A stretch of 64,000 bases of DNA from the NCBI RefSeq assembly GCF_014696715.1, contig NZ_JACJQO010000010.1, forward strand, positions 124,001 to 188,000, written 5' to 3'. Shown piece by piece: positions 55,420 through 63,997 of the stretch. Numbering within the stretch: the first letter of the stretch is position 1; each line of letters begins with the position of its first letter. The notes beneath the pieces are model-generated. The model did not search any database, was not told where the DNA came from, and saw only the letters and a program-made list of their open reading frames with translations. The position numbers were made by a program, and so were the translations under genes. The DNA is from Pseudanabaena sp. FACHB-2040. Lineage in GTDB: Bacteria; Cyanobacteriota; Cyanobacteriia; Phormidesmidales; Phormidesmidaceae.

Positions 55420-55496
55420 AGCGGCAGAGAAATAGAGAGTGGATAGTTGGAACCGAAAGGTGAAACAGCTCAGCGCACGGTATGCGGTGTTTGCAA

Positions 55497-56345
55497 TTAC
55501 CGTTTCCCTTCAGGCAAAATCGCGCCCTGCAGCCAGGCCATAAATTTGTCGAGCAACAGTCCAATGACACCGATATAGACCACCGCCAAAATAACTTCGC
55601 TGACGTAGTTTTGCTGATAAGCATCCCAGATGAAGAAGCCAATGCCGACCACACCAGACATCACGATTTCAGCGGCAATAATGGCCAACCAGGCTAGACC
55701 AATGGCAATCCGAAGACCTGTGAAAATGTAGGGCAATGCAGAGGGAATCAAAATTTTGAAGAAGTACTTGCGAGGCGATATTTTCAGTACGCGAGCCACA
55801 TTTTTGTAGTCTTCTGGAATTTGCTGCACGCCTACAGTTGTGTTGATTAGAATGGGCCAAACTGATGTAATGAAAATCACAAAGATCGCTGCCGTTTGCA
55901 CATTTGGTAGCGCAATTAGCGTAATTGGTACCCACGCTAAGGGCGCAATCATTCGCAAAAACTGGAAGATGGGGTCGAGGGCTTTGTTGACTTTAGGCCG
56001 TGTGCCCACCAAAATCCCTAGACCAATGCCAACAATTGCGGCTGCGCTATAGCCGAGCGCTACCCGCTGCAAACTCGCCCAGGTTTGCCAAAACAGTCCT
56101 TTATCTAATCCGCCGCGATCCATAAAGGGATAAAGCAGCAGGATGCGGGTGTTCTCATCGGTCACTATGGCACTGGGCGGCGGCAGCTTTGTTATCCCCG
56201 TCATTGACAGCAGCTGCCAAATGATTAGAAAGCTAAGCACCCCGATGATGGGTAGCAGAATGTCTTGCGTATTCTTGGGCAGGCGAGATCGCAGCGGCCC
56301 TAAAAAACTAGCTCTAGTAGCCCGGCTTCTTGTATTCGCAACCAT
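55497..56345 (-). CDS. cmpB: CmpB/NrtB-type ABC transporter permease
   Basis: 282 residues with six membrane spans, for example ILLPIIGVLSFLIIWQLL and VALGYSAAAIVGIGLGILVG. The cytoplasmic EAA-type coupling motif is GLAWLAIIAAEIVMSGVVGIG. The N-terminal 25 residues are basic. It forms the channel for anion import, probably bicarbonate here. The gene lies between cmpA (74-base gap) and cmpC. Confidence 0.88.
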   Translation of the reverse strand: MVANTRSRATRASFLGPLRSRLPKNTQDILLPIIGVLSFLIIWQLLSMTGITKLPPPSAIVTDENTRILLLYPFMDRGGLDKGLFWQTWASLQRVALGYSAAAIVGIGLGILVGTRPKVNKALDPIFQFLRMIAPLAWVPITLIALPNVQTAAIFVIFITSVWPILINTTVGVQQIPEDYKNVARVLKISPRKYFFKILIPSALPYIFTGLRIAIGLAWLAIIAAEIVMSGVVGIGFFIWDAYQQNYVSEVILAVVYIGVIGLLLDKFMAWLQGAILPEGKR

Positions 56346-56373
56346 TGGAGAGTCCTCTAAACGCTGAAGGTAA

Positions 56374-56410
56374 AAAAACGCTGTCGGTCTGGATGAAAAA
56401 CGCTGTCGGT
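56374..56410. repeat. 15-bp direct repeat between cmpA and cmpB
   Basis: AAAAACGCTGTCGGT occurs at 56374-56388 and again at 56396-56410, 7 bases apart, in the 74-base cmpA-cmpB gap. It may be a replication-slippage duplication. Confidence 0.8.
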
Positions 56411-56419
56411 TTGCTAGCT

Positions 56420-57787
56420 TTAAGCCCGCTTGATCTTCAGGCTTGCTAGGTAAGCTTCTGGGTTTTCAGGGTCAAAAGTGACGCCGTCAAAGAAGGTTTC
56501 AATGCCGCGAGAAGTGGAGGTAGGAATGTCTGCCGCCGCAAAGCCAGCTTCTTTCGCCGCCTCTAGCCACAGGTCTTCGCGGTTGACCCGATCTATCAGA
56601 TTTCTGGCCATATCAAAGTCTTGGATAGCGCCATTGTGGAAGTTCCAGCGCATTGTCTCGGTTAAGAACCAGAGGTCATGGCTCTTGTAGGGATAGGAGA
56701 CACTGCCGATATCGTCTTTCCAATACAGGGGGCCTGCCTTGAAGTCGTTGACTTCTGGCTTGCCGTCTCCCAGCGCGTATTTGCCCTCATAGGGCGCAGT
56801 CAGCACTTCGGACGGGACATTGAAGTAGTTGCGGCCTGAGCAAATCTGCACAAGTTCCTGCCGATTTGCCGGATCATCACACCATTGTTGGGCCTCCATA
56901 ACGGCTTTTAGCAAAGCTTTGGTTGCTTTGGGGTTCTGGTCTACCCAATCGGCTCGAAGGGCCAGATATTCTTCGGGGTGAAACTTCCACATTTGGTGGG
57001 TCAGGATTGACATAAATCCAATATCGTCAGCCACGATGCGGTAGGGCCAAGGATCGCCGGTGCTAAAGGCATCCATCGTGCCAGTGCGCATGCCCTGCAC
57101 CGTTTCTGCCGGGGGTACGGCGAGCAGGTCAATATCGCTGTCTGGATCAACGCCACTGGAGGCAAACCAGTAGCGAATCCAGAAATCTTGGTTCACGTTG
57201 GGGAAGGTATGGGCGGCCTTAAACTTACGGCCTTGATTGCGCTCAAATCCCTTGACATACTCTGGGTCATTAATCTTTAGACCCATTCCTTTCTGCCGAT
57301 TCATGCCCGAAATGGCAATGCCGTTGCCCTGAGTATTAAGCTGGGCTAAGACGTACATGGGGACCTTATTGCCGTTGGTAATGATGCCCTCAGTGATGAG
57401 ATGAGGCATTGGCATTTGCCACTGGCCTCCATCAATACCGCCGCCAGCAGATCCAATCACCACGTTATCCCGTGCGGAGGCCCAATTTGCCTGTTTTGAA
57501 ACCTCCACTCCTGTCATGCCATACCTATCAAAAAATCCTTTTTCTTTGGCAATAACGAGAGGAGCAGATTCCACAATGGGAATGAATCCGAGCTTAATTG
57601 TTGTTACCTCGGGCGTTTCACCTGTACCGACATTAGCAGCAGGTAAAGCGGCTGAACCAACCGTAGCAGCTGTGGTAGCGGTAGTATCGGGTGGATTGCC
57701 CAAACAGCCCTTCAATAAAACAGCTCCAGAGGATGCAGCTGCTAGCTTTACAAAACGTCGGCGAGAGACATTTGAAAAATTGGACAT
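56420..57787 (-). CDS. cmpA: Periplasmic bicarbonate-binding lipoprotein CmpA (CmpA/NrtA family)
   Basis: 455 residues from the ATG at 57787, which has an AGGAG site 6 bases upstream; the frame runs on to a non-family leader at 57916. The N-terminus combines a twin-arginine motif ([10 protein letters not shown]) with a lipobox (LLKGC, Cys28), so it is an exported lipoprotein. Ligand-pocket residues point to CmpA: Trp102 is kept; at NrtA His196 the protein has Gln (NQDFW, Gln200); and at NrtA Lys269 it has Glu (HPEE, Glu273). Those comparisons are from memory of the Synechocystis NrtA and CmpA structures. It delivers HCO3- to CmpB. NrtA (nitrate) is the alternative. Confidence 0.85.
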   Translation of the reverse strand: MSNFSNVSRRRFVKLAAASSGAVLLKGCLGNPPDTTATTAATVGSAALPAANVGTGETPEVTTIKLGFIPIVESAPLVIAKEKGFFDRYGMTGVEVSKQANWASARDNVVIGSAGGGIDGGQWQMPMPHLITEGIITNGNKVPMYVLAQLNTQGNGIAISGMNRQKGMGLKINDPEYVKGFERNQGRKFKAAHTFPNVNQDFWIRYWFASSGVDPDSDIDLLAVPPAETVQGMRTGTMDAFSTGDPWPYRIVADDIGFMSILTHQMWKFHPEEYLALRADWVDQNPKATKALLKAVMEAQQWCDDPANRQELVQICSGRNYFNVPSEVLTAPYEGKYALGDGKPEVNDFKAGPLYWKDDIGSVSYPYKSHDLWFLTETMRWNFHNGAIQDFDMARNLIDRVNREDLWLEAAKEAGFAAADIPTSTSRGIETFFDGVTFDPENPEAYLASLKIKRA

Positions 57788-58148
57788 AAGAGCTCCTAAC
57801 AGCCTCCATGAAGGTTGCAAATCAAAGCGCAAAAGCTTAAAAGCTCTGTGCTTTCGGAAGAGAAATGAGCTTGCCTTACGGGCTCTAATGGCCCCCCAGA
57901 CAAGCTCATTTTTCAATTAGCAATACCGAGTCCATTTCAGATCTAGAACTTCTGTTGAGGGAAAATTCCAGTTATGGCTTTGGACAAGGAATGAATCAAA
58001 AACTAGGAGTAAGATGCGTTAGCTGCATCTGTTTTTTAACTTGAAACCAAGTCTACAGGGTTTAAGCCTGGAGTAGTTGCTTTGAGAACCTGATCTTTTA
58101 GATAAAAAACCAATAATGGGTATAAGCAAACATTGATATATATCTGGG

Positions 58149-58184
58149 TTACATAGAAATAACATTGATATTAATCTATGTTAA
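58149..58184 (-). promoter_or_regulatory. Two LysR-type boxes (TTA-N8-TAA), candidate CmpR sites
   Basis: TTACATAGAAATAA (58149-58162) and TTAATCTATGTTAA (58171-58184) each fit TTA-N8-TAA, the LysR-family form reported for CmpR, which activates cmp operons under low CO2. They lie about 360 bases upstream of the cmpA start in an AT-rich stretch and are spaced 22 bases apart, two helical turns. No NtcA-type GTA-N8-TAC site was seen here. Confidence 0.55.
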
Positions 58185-58220
58185 AGCAGTATGTGCGTAC
58201 TATTCCTAAAGATTTTATAC

Positions 58221-58263
58221 GCTGCATAGGGCCAGGAAAGCAAATTTCCTGGCCCTATGCAGC
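58221..58263. repeat. 19-bp perfect hairpin between carbonic anhydrase and cmpA
   Basis: GCTGCATAGGGCCAGGAAA (58221-58239) and its exact complement (58245-58263) enclose GCAAA. It lies 28 bases beyond the carbonic anhydrase stop on the minus strand. There is no T-run, so it may be a tailless terminator, an RNase-processing or mRNA-stability hairpin, or a repeat element. Confidence 0.85.
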
Positions 58264-58291
58264 GCTTATAGCGATCTGGTTCAGCTGATCC

Positions 58292-59014
58292 CTAGGCGAT
58301 AATGACTACTCTGCCGGTATCCAGGTCGTATCGACCTCCTACGATTTTTAGGCTGCCAGACTGTAGCCGCTCGGTGAGCAGTTGCGATCGCATCAGCTCT
58401 TCAATCTGATACTGCACATTAGCAGACACAACATTGTCTATGACGTCCCCCGGCTGGTCTTTGACCCGTGTTACGGCGGGCAAAATGGCCTCCACAAACG
58501 TGCCAATGGCACCCGGCAGCGCTTTATTTTGGACAGCGGCGGTAACTGCGCCACATCGCTCATGCCCAAGCACCATCAGCAGTGGGGTGCCCAGCAGCAC
58601 CACCGCGTATTCAATACTGCCAAGCGCTTCAGGCGTTGCGATGTTGCCCGCAATCCGCACATCAAAAATGTCGCCAATGCCCTGATCAAAAACAATCTCA
58701 GCCGGTACCCGTGAGTCAGCACAGCTCAACACAGTAGCAAATGGATACTGCGCTTGGGCCACCTCCCGCACCCGGTCTTCAGTTTGATCGGGATATTGGG
58801 GCTGGTGCTGCGCGAACCGCTGATTTCCTTCCACCAGTTTTTGTAGGGCGGCGTCGGGACTTAGGGCGGGGCGCGCGGCTGCAGATGATTCGGCTGCTTG
58901 AGCGGATTTAACCTGCCAGATCAGGTTGCTTGCCGTTGCTGTCAGCCCAAGAGCTCCGATTGATCCAAGCTTTAGCAGATCACGACGACCGATGAAACCA
59001 TTTAGGTGACTCAT
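58292..59014 (-). CDS. Periplasmic (Tat-exported) beta-carbonic anhydrase
   Basis: Interconverts CO2 and HCO3-. 240 residues. A Tat signal (GRRDLLKLGS then a hydrophobic stretch and AQAAES) predicts export. The beta-class zinc site is complete: Cys98 and Asp100 in SCADSR, His151 and Cys154 in GHERCG. The order (sbtA, sbtB, carbonic anhydrase, cmpA) on one strand suggests it supplies or recaptures HCO3- in the periplasm for the uptake systems. It is comparable to EcaB of Synechocystis in class and location, but orthology is not shown. The gene is 117 bases from sbtB and followed by a long hairpin. Confidence 0.93.
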   Translation of the reverse strand: MSHLNGFIGRRDLLKLGSIGALGLTATASNLIWQVKSAQAAESSAAARPALSPDAALQKLVEGNQRFAQHQPQYPDQTEDRVREVAQAQYPFATVLSCADSRVPAEIVFDQGIGDIFDVRIAGNIATPEALGSIEYAVVLLGTPLLMVLGHERCGAVTAAVQNKALPGAIGTFVEAILPAVTRVKDQPGDVIDNVVSANVQYQIEELMRSQLLTERLQSGSLKIVGGRYDLDTGRVVIIA

Positions 59015-59131
59015 GTTAGTTCCTGGCAGGAATTGAGCGATTAACTGAGAAATTAGAGGTGCAAAATAAAACCTATTAAAAGCGTTGAGCTTTAGTAAGG
59101 TCTAATTCATGAAGGTTTAGTTTGTGCTGGC

Positions 59132-59443
59132 TCACAGGGATGCAATGCATTTAACTGAGCGAATCTCCATGACATCGGAAATATAACAGGTTCCCCCAAA
59201 CTTATTGAGCAAAGGTCGGACGTTTTCGGCAACAGTCTTGATCTGATCAGGCATGCAGAAAGCAATGATATAGACATTGTCAAGCATTGTCATGTCTAGA
59301 TCTTCACTGCCTTCTCGCAATCCTTTACCCGCAACATTGCGAATGACGGCATGACCATGAACACCTGATTTATTTAAGCTATCTAAAATTTTGGCTAGCT
59401 CAAATGAATTGGCAATGATTTCTATTTTTTTAACAAGATGCAT
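59132..59443 (-). CDS. sbtB: SbtB-like PII protein lacking the C-terminal redox loop
   Basis: 103 residues, PII-like ferredoxin fold (KKIEIIANSFELAKILDSLNKSGVHGHAVI, then NVYIIAFCMPDQIKTVAENVRPLLNKFGGTCYISDV). SbtB proteins bind adenine nucleotides and regulate SbtA from the cytoplasm. The C-terminus ends MEIRSVKCIASL, without the CGPxGC loop found in many SbtBs, including the second copy at 63.7 kb. The loop region NVAGKGLREGSEDLD is the T-loop equivalent. It starts 4 bases after the short sbtA, so the two are coupled. Confidence 0.88.
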   Translation of the reverse strand: MHLVKKIEIIANSFELAKILDSLNKSGVHGHAVIRNVAGKGLREGSEDLDMTMLDNVYIIAFCMPDQIKTVAENVRPLLNKFGGTCYISDVMEIRSVKCIASL

Positions 59444-59447
59444 GGGA

Positions 59448-60416
59448 TTACCTCCACAACAGGTTAATTCCGTATAGGTAGAGCGGAATGCCTACAATGA
59501 TGTTGAACGGGAAAGTTACCGCTAAAGCCGTCGAAACGTACAGGCTGGGGTTTGCTTCAGGAACAGTCAACCGCATTGCTGCCGGAACAGCAATGTAAGA
59601 AGCACTGGCACACAGGACGGCAAACAGGAGAGCATTTCCTTGAGGCATGTTGATGAATCTAGCGATCAGCAACCCAATGCCTGCGTTTATTATAGGAATT
59701 AGGATGGAAAACGAGATGAGAAAAACACCGGTTTTTTGCAAGTCTTTAATTCTTCTGGCGGCAACAAGTCCCATGTCGAGCAGAAAGAAGGTTAGAACAC
59801 CATAAAACAGTCCTTGCGTGAAGGGCTCTAAAACTTGCCAACCATGCTCTCCTGTCAACACGCCAATGATGAGGCTGCCAACGAGCAGAAAAACTGAACT
59901 GTTAAGAAATGCCTCTTTTAGCACTTCAGGCCAGGTAATCTCTCGCTTGCCATCAACCGTAAATAGATTAACTAAGAGCAAACCTACAATGATTGCTGGA
60001 GATTCCATCAAAGCCAATGCTGCTACCATGTAGCCATCAAAATCAATGCCAAGTTCAGTCAGAAAAGCACTGGCGGTAATAAAGGTAACGGCGCTGATGG
60101 AGCCGTAGGTTGCTGCGATCGCAGCTGCATCATAAGTGTCAAGCCTCAATCTAAGAATAAAAAAGGTGTATAGCGGGACAAAACAAGCCATCAGCATTGC
60201 TGCAAGAAGCGTTAGCACGACTTCTTGAGTCACCCCGCTCTTAATCAGCTCTACGCCGCCCTTAAACCCAATTGCAAGTAGCAGGTAAAGCGAAAAGAGT
60301 TTGGGGATAGGTGCGGGAATTTCTAGGTCAGATTTGACGATGACAGCCGTCATTCCCAGGAAGAAAAAGAGGATAGGTGGGTTTAGGATATTGGATATGA
60401 TTAAGCTGGCATCCAT
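59448..60416 (-). CDS. Short SbtA-type sodium-dependent bicarbonate permease family protein
   Basis: 322 residues, about ten hydrophobic segments, in the DUF897/SbtA family (LFSLYLLLAIGFKGGVELIKSG, YMVAALALMESPAIIVGLLLVNLF, LCASASYIAVPAAMRLTVPEANPS). It is about 50 residues shorter than canonical SbtA. Where canonical SbtA has GGLFGAVSGSTM and SSSDISGPPTLRAG it reads ATYGSISAVTFI and SASYIAVPAAMRL, so the ion/substrate site is not conserved. Bicarbonate is therefore only one possibility. The sbtB-like gene follows immediately. The composition is more AT-rich than the second sbtA. Confidence 0.85.
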   Translation of the reverse strand: MDASLIISNILNPPILFFFLGMTAVIVKSDLEIPAPIPKLFSLYLLLAIGFKGGVELIKSGVTQEVVLTLLAAMLMACFVPLYTFFILRLRLDTYDAAAIAATYGSISAVTFITASAFLTELGIDFDGYMVAALALMESPAIIVGLLLVNLFTVDGKREITWPEVLKEAFLNSSVFLLVGSLIIGVLTGEHGWQVLEPFTQGLFYGVLTFFLLDMGLVAARRIKDLQKTGVFLISFSILIPIINAGIGLLIARFINMPQGNALLFAVLCASASYIAVPAAMRLTVPEANPSLYVSTALAVTFPFNIIVGIPLYLYGINLLWR

Positions 60417-60658
60417 GTCTATCTCTCCTGAGGACGATAAAGCAGAAAGTTCGGAAAACTTTGCACTGTGAAAAATTGATGTAACGGCTGAACCATCATG
60501 TATCGTGTCCTGTCACCTTATGTCAATGAGATGATGAATTGCCATAGAAATTGTTAGATTAACGCTGAAAATCCGATTCTCGATGCGAAGGGGATGCGCT
60601 GATAGGCAAGGTTCACGGCGCGCTAACCTGACGGTTCTGACACTAGCTATATCGTTAC

Positions 60659-61105
60659 CCGGTCTAGCAATTGCTGAATGCGACTGTAGGGGGCTCCCTT
60701 CCAATAAACTTGACCGCAGCCTTAGCACACAGCAAAGTCACTGTAGTGAAGACGGGTGATCGTAGGCAGTCGATCGGCTACCTGCGCTTTGTCTACTAGG
60801 GCGATCCGTCCGTTACAGCGAGGGTAGCGTTCCAGCGAGCCACTGCATCCTGCAGGCTGAACCGCTCTAGCACCGCTCTAGCCTGCTGCTTTGGGTGATG
60901 CGGTCGCACAACGTACCTGTAGGTGACAACACTGCATTTCAATAGGCCCTGGTCTTGAGCCAGCAGGATCCGCTGCTCCTCGCTCGATATCTGGGCAAGC
61001 TCAGTATCGTGGTAATGGTTGTGATGAAGCGCATCGAACCCCAGCAGCCGGAGATAGGTAGCGCATATATAGGTACTGGGTAAGGCCTGTAAATTATCAA
61101 AGAAG
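60659..61105 (-). pseudogene. Decayed Mut7-C/DUF82-type RNase-domain gene
   Basis: On the minus strand the sequence reads YLRLLGFDALHHNHYHDTEL ... RILLAQDQGLL ... VLERF, characteristic of Mut7-C proteins, and then shifts frame near 60830-60845. In the new frame it continues RYPRCNGRIALVDKAQVADRLP ... FAVC-stop-GCGQVYWKGAPYSRIQQLLDR, with an in-frame TAA (60722-60724) inside the zinc-ribbon CxxC. The N-terminal part of the family is missing. It is broken by at least one frameshift and one stop, and is flanked by a fragment of sbtB. Confidence 0.8.
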
Positions 61106-61203
61106 GTCTTGCGGGGGCAGGTGCGATCGCAGCAGGCTGTACTTTTAGTCGAGCAATTCCAGTACGGTATGTCCGCCAGAATGAGAATTGCTGGGGTTTT
61201 GAG

Positions 61204-61300
61204 TTAGAACGTGCGCGTGTGCAGTACCTCCGTCTCACAGATGTAGGCGATGCCCGGCTGATCGTCAAAAAACTTGCACTGGTGCGGTATAGCCAAGCAG
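61204..61300 (-). pseudogene. C-terminal fragment of a third sbtB
   Basis: The minus strand reads FFDDQPGIAYICETEVLHTRTF and then TAA (61204-61206). This matches [22 protein letters not shown] of the intact SbtB at 63.9 kb; the CGPGGC tail is lost. Upstream of about 61300 the similarity stops, so only the last ~30 residues remain. It lies just upstream (on the minus strand) of the Mut7-C remnant. Confidence 0.75.
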
Positions 61301-61579
61301 GTTCAATCTATAAGTTTCGATTATCAAAAGATTCAATAAGTTTGAGGCAATATTTTGTAGAAAATGCTGCTTATTAACCAGGCATTGCATAAACTTAAGA
61401 ATATGGTATTCGCTTGAAGCATAGATTTAAATCTATAAGCTCAGCGAAAGCAGCTTAAAGACACAACCACTGTTCTGAAGCCGCTACATACATCACACAG
61501 GTGGATTTTCGGCAGGTCTTCCGTTCGATACAGGCTGTTGCCTGTAGGCGATATACACAATCAGCATGGAGTGAAAACC

Positions 61580-61822
61580 ATGAACAGGTTTGAATCGAGA
61601 CAGTCGCAGCCAAAGTTGGATACGGATGAGGGGTGGGTCGTGCAGGTGTATGGCAGTAATCGCCGCTTGCTCTGTGTTTTAGAGCCCTCCCATGGTTGGG
61701 TCTTCTTGATCGGTTGCAGTGTTGGTTTACTGCTTTCAGTAATTTGGATTAACGTCGCTCGCTACAGTCCCCCCTTAGAGCCGACCCCACCTAGAGAGTC
61801 ACCTGCATTGCAAGTGGATTGA
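61580..61822 (+). CDS. Small single-span membrane protein
   Basis: 80 residues from the ATG at 61580 (MNRFESRQSQPKL); the frame is open further back but only with non-family residues. A soluble N-terminal part with WVVQVYGSNRRLLCVLEPSHGW is followed by one membrane helix (WVFLIGCSVGLLLSVIWINVA) and a Pro-rich tail. I recall similar proteins with the RRLLCVLEPSH motif in cyanobacteria, without known function. It lies between the decayed region and the second sbtA. Confidence 0.7.
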   Translation: MNRFESRQSQPKLDTDEGWVVQVYGSNRRLLCVLEPSHGWVFLIGCSVGLLLSVIWINVARYSPPLEPTPPRESPALQVD

Positions 61823-62377
61823 TACGGCCCATCGTAGGGGCAGGTATTTTCCTTGAAACGTCGTATATTTGGCCTCAAGGCGATCATGGTGCGACCCATC
61901 ACAGAGACGGGGCGACTAAGCCAACATCTGCAAGGGTTTCGGATGGGTCGATCTAGCGAAAAGAGGAAATGACAGCCATTTGGCTCTTTGGTAAAGGGCA
62001 GGTCGCATTGGGGAAACTCTGCGATCGCAATTTACATTGACCAGAAATATGCAAGTCTTCTGAAATAAAAGGAAAACTTATGATTTGAATTTGACATTAT
62101 TTAGCAGATCCGTATAAAGCGATCGCAAATTTGTGCGGTTTTCGGTATAGACTTAAGCACATAAAGATTCAGAACTTAATAGATAAGGGTCTATGAAGGG
62201 TCTGCGGGACAACTATCACCTTCCAGCCCCATTCAGAGAGTGCCAATCTCTGAACACCCTGTCGACAGGTTCTCGTGTAACACCTGTGCTGTAGGGGTGA
62301 AGCACTTCACCCCTACTCCTTAAAGCTCACTCATCACAGTAATCACCCCTCGTTAGAGGGGGCGGAAGGAGGTCTTA
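61823..62377. other. Long leader of the canonical sbtA gene with three palindromes
   Basis: 555 bases. Three palindromes stand in a row: TTCAGAGA/TCTCTGAA (62232-62254), CCTGTCGACAGG (62258-62269) and GTAGGGGTGAAG/CTTCACCCCTAC (62291-62316, 2-base loop). They end about 60 bases before the sbtA ribosome site. Two HIP1 sites lie at about 62020 and 62119. I see no gene. The GTAGGGG palindrome resembles repeats common in filamentous cyanobacteria. Confidence 0.6.
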
Positions 62378-63580
62378 GTGGATTTCTTGTCAGAATTCTT
62401 AACGAATTTTGGGGCTCAGTTGCAGTCCCCGACCCTTGGCTTTTTGATTGGCGGTATCGTTATTGCTGCCCTCGGTAGCGAACTGCAAATTCCCGATGCG
62501 ATCTATAAGTTCATCGTTTTCATGCTGCTCATCAAAGTCGGCCTGACCGGCGGCATGGCAATTCGCAATGCTAGTCTGGCGGAGATGCTGCTGCCTGCGC
62601 TGTTCGCCGTGATAACGGGGATCGTGATTGTGCTCATCGCGCGTCACACGTTTGCCAAACTGCCGGGTATCAGAGTTGTGGATGCCGTTGCGACCGGGGG
62701 CTTGTTCGGTGCCGTGAGTGGCTCTACCATGGTCGCCGGCATAACGGTACTGGAAGGGCAAGGCATCGAATACGAGGCCTGGGCCGGCGCACTCTATCCC
62801 TTCATGGACATCCCGGCGCTCGTGACTGCGATCGTCGTAGCCAGCATTTATACCAACAAGCAGAAGCGCGACAAGTATCTCAAAAACGAGAAGTATCTCA
62901 GAAATGAAGATTATGTCGGCATGCAGCCGGTTGCCGCAGGCGGGGCTCCAATCGACCACCCAGTTGCCAGCGGGACTCCAATCGACCAGCGCAGCGGTAG
63001 TGCAAGCGGATATTCCGGCGAGTCAGGTGGTTCCGCAGGCGGGTATTCCAGTGGGCCGGGCGGTTCTCCAAGTGGGCGAGTCAAGATCTGGCCCATCGTG
63101 AAGGAAAGCATCCAGGGATCTGCCCTATCGGCACTGCTGCTCGGTCTTGCCCTAGGCATCCTAACCCGGCCGGAAAGTGTCTACGAGAGCTTCTACGATC
63201 CCCTCTTCCGCGGCCTGCTTTCGATCCTGATGCTGATCATGGGTATGGAGGCTTGGGCAAGACTCAACGAGCTGCGCAAGGTGGCTCAGTGGTACGCCCT
63301 ATATGCCTTTGTGGCACCATTCCTGCATGGGTTTGTCGCCTTCGGTCTCGGCATGATTGCCCACTATGTAACGGGTTTCAGCGCTGGCGGTGTCGCGCTC
63401 CTGGCCGTCATTGCCGCCTCTAGTTCAGACATTTCAGGGCCGCCCACGCTACGAGCTGGTATCCCGACAGCCAATCCCTCTGCCTACATCGGCGCGTCCA
63501 CAGCCATCGGCACGCCGGTTGCGATTGCATTGTGCATACCGCTCTTCGTCGGGCTCGCCCAGGCTCTGATAGGCAGCTAA
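62378..63580 (+). CDS. sbtA: Sodium-dependent bicarbonate transporter SbtA (canonical type)
   Basis: 400 residues from a GTG at 62378; AAGGAGG lies 5 bases upstream. It follows the Synechocystis SbtA layout: an N-terminal block (FLIGGIVIAALGSELQIPDA), TGGLFGAVSGSTMVAG and a second half ending SSSDISGPPTLRAGIPTANPSAYIGASTAIGTPVAIALCIPLF, all substrate/sodium signature regions. The cytoplasmic loop between halves (residues ~165-235) is unusual: near-repeats of PVA.G.PID and a Gly/Ser stretch (GYSGESGGSAGGYSSG) replace the shorter acidic loop. SbtA imports HCO3- with Na+ at high affinity. The sbtB gene follows by 84 bases. Confidence 0.96.
   Translation: MDFLSEFLTNFGAQLQSPTLGFLIGGIVIAALGSELQIPDAIYKFIVFMLLIKVGLTGGMAIRNASLAEMLLPALFAVITGIVIVLIARHTFAKLPGIRVVDAVATGGLFGAVSGSTMVAGITVLEGQGIEYEAWAGALYPFMDIPALVTAIVVASIYTNKQKRDKYLKNEKYLRNEDYVGMQPVAAGGAPIDHPVASGTPIDQRSGSASGYSGESGGSAGGYSSGPGGSPSGRVKIWPIVKESIQGSALSALLLGLALGILTRPESVYESFYDPLFRGLLSILMLIMGMEAWARLNELRKVAQWYALYAFVAPFLHGFVAFGLGMIAHYVTGFSAGGVALLAVIAASSSDISGPPTLRAGIPTANPSAYIGASTAIGTPVAIALCIPLFVGLAQALIGS

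Positions 63581-63997
<417 letters not shown>

Noticed and set aside
52447-57787. Nitrate transporter NrtABCD
   Set aside because: Pocket residues and the carbon-uptake neighbourhood favour CmpABCD; nitrate remains possible and is stated in the entries.
58188-58200. GTATGTGCGTAC as an NtcA site upstream of cmpA
   Set aside because: The spacing is six, not the eight bases of GTA-N8-TAC.
60939-61268. 109-codon minus-strand frame
   Set aside because: Wrong frame over the Mut7-C remnant; the family-like residues lie in a different frame.
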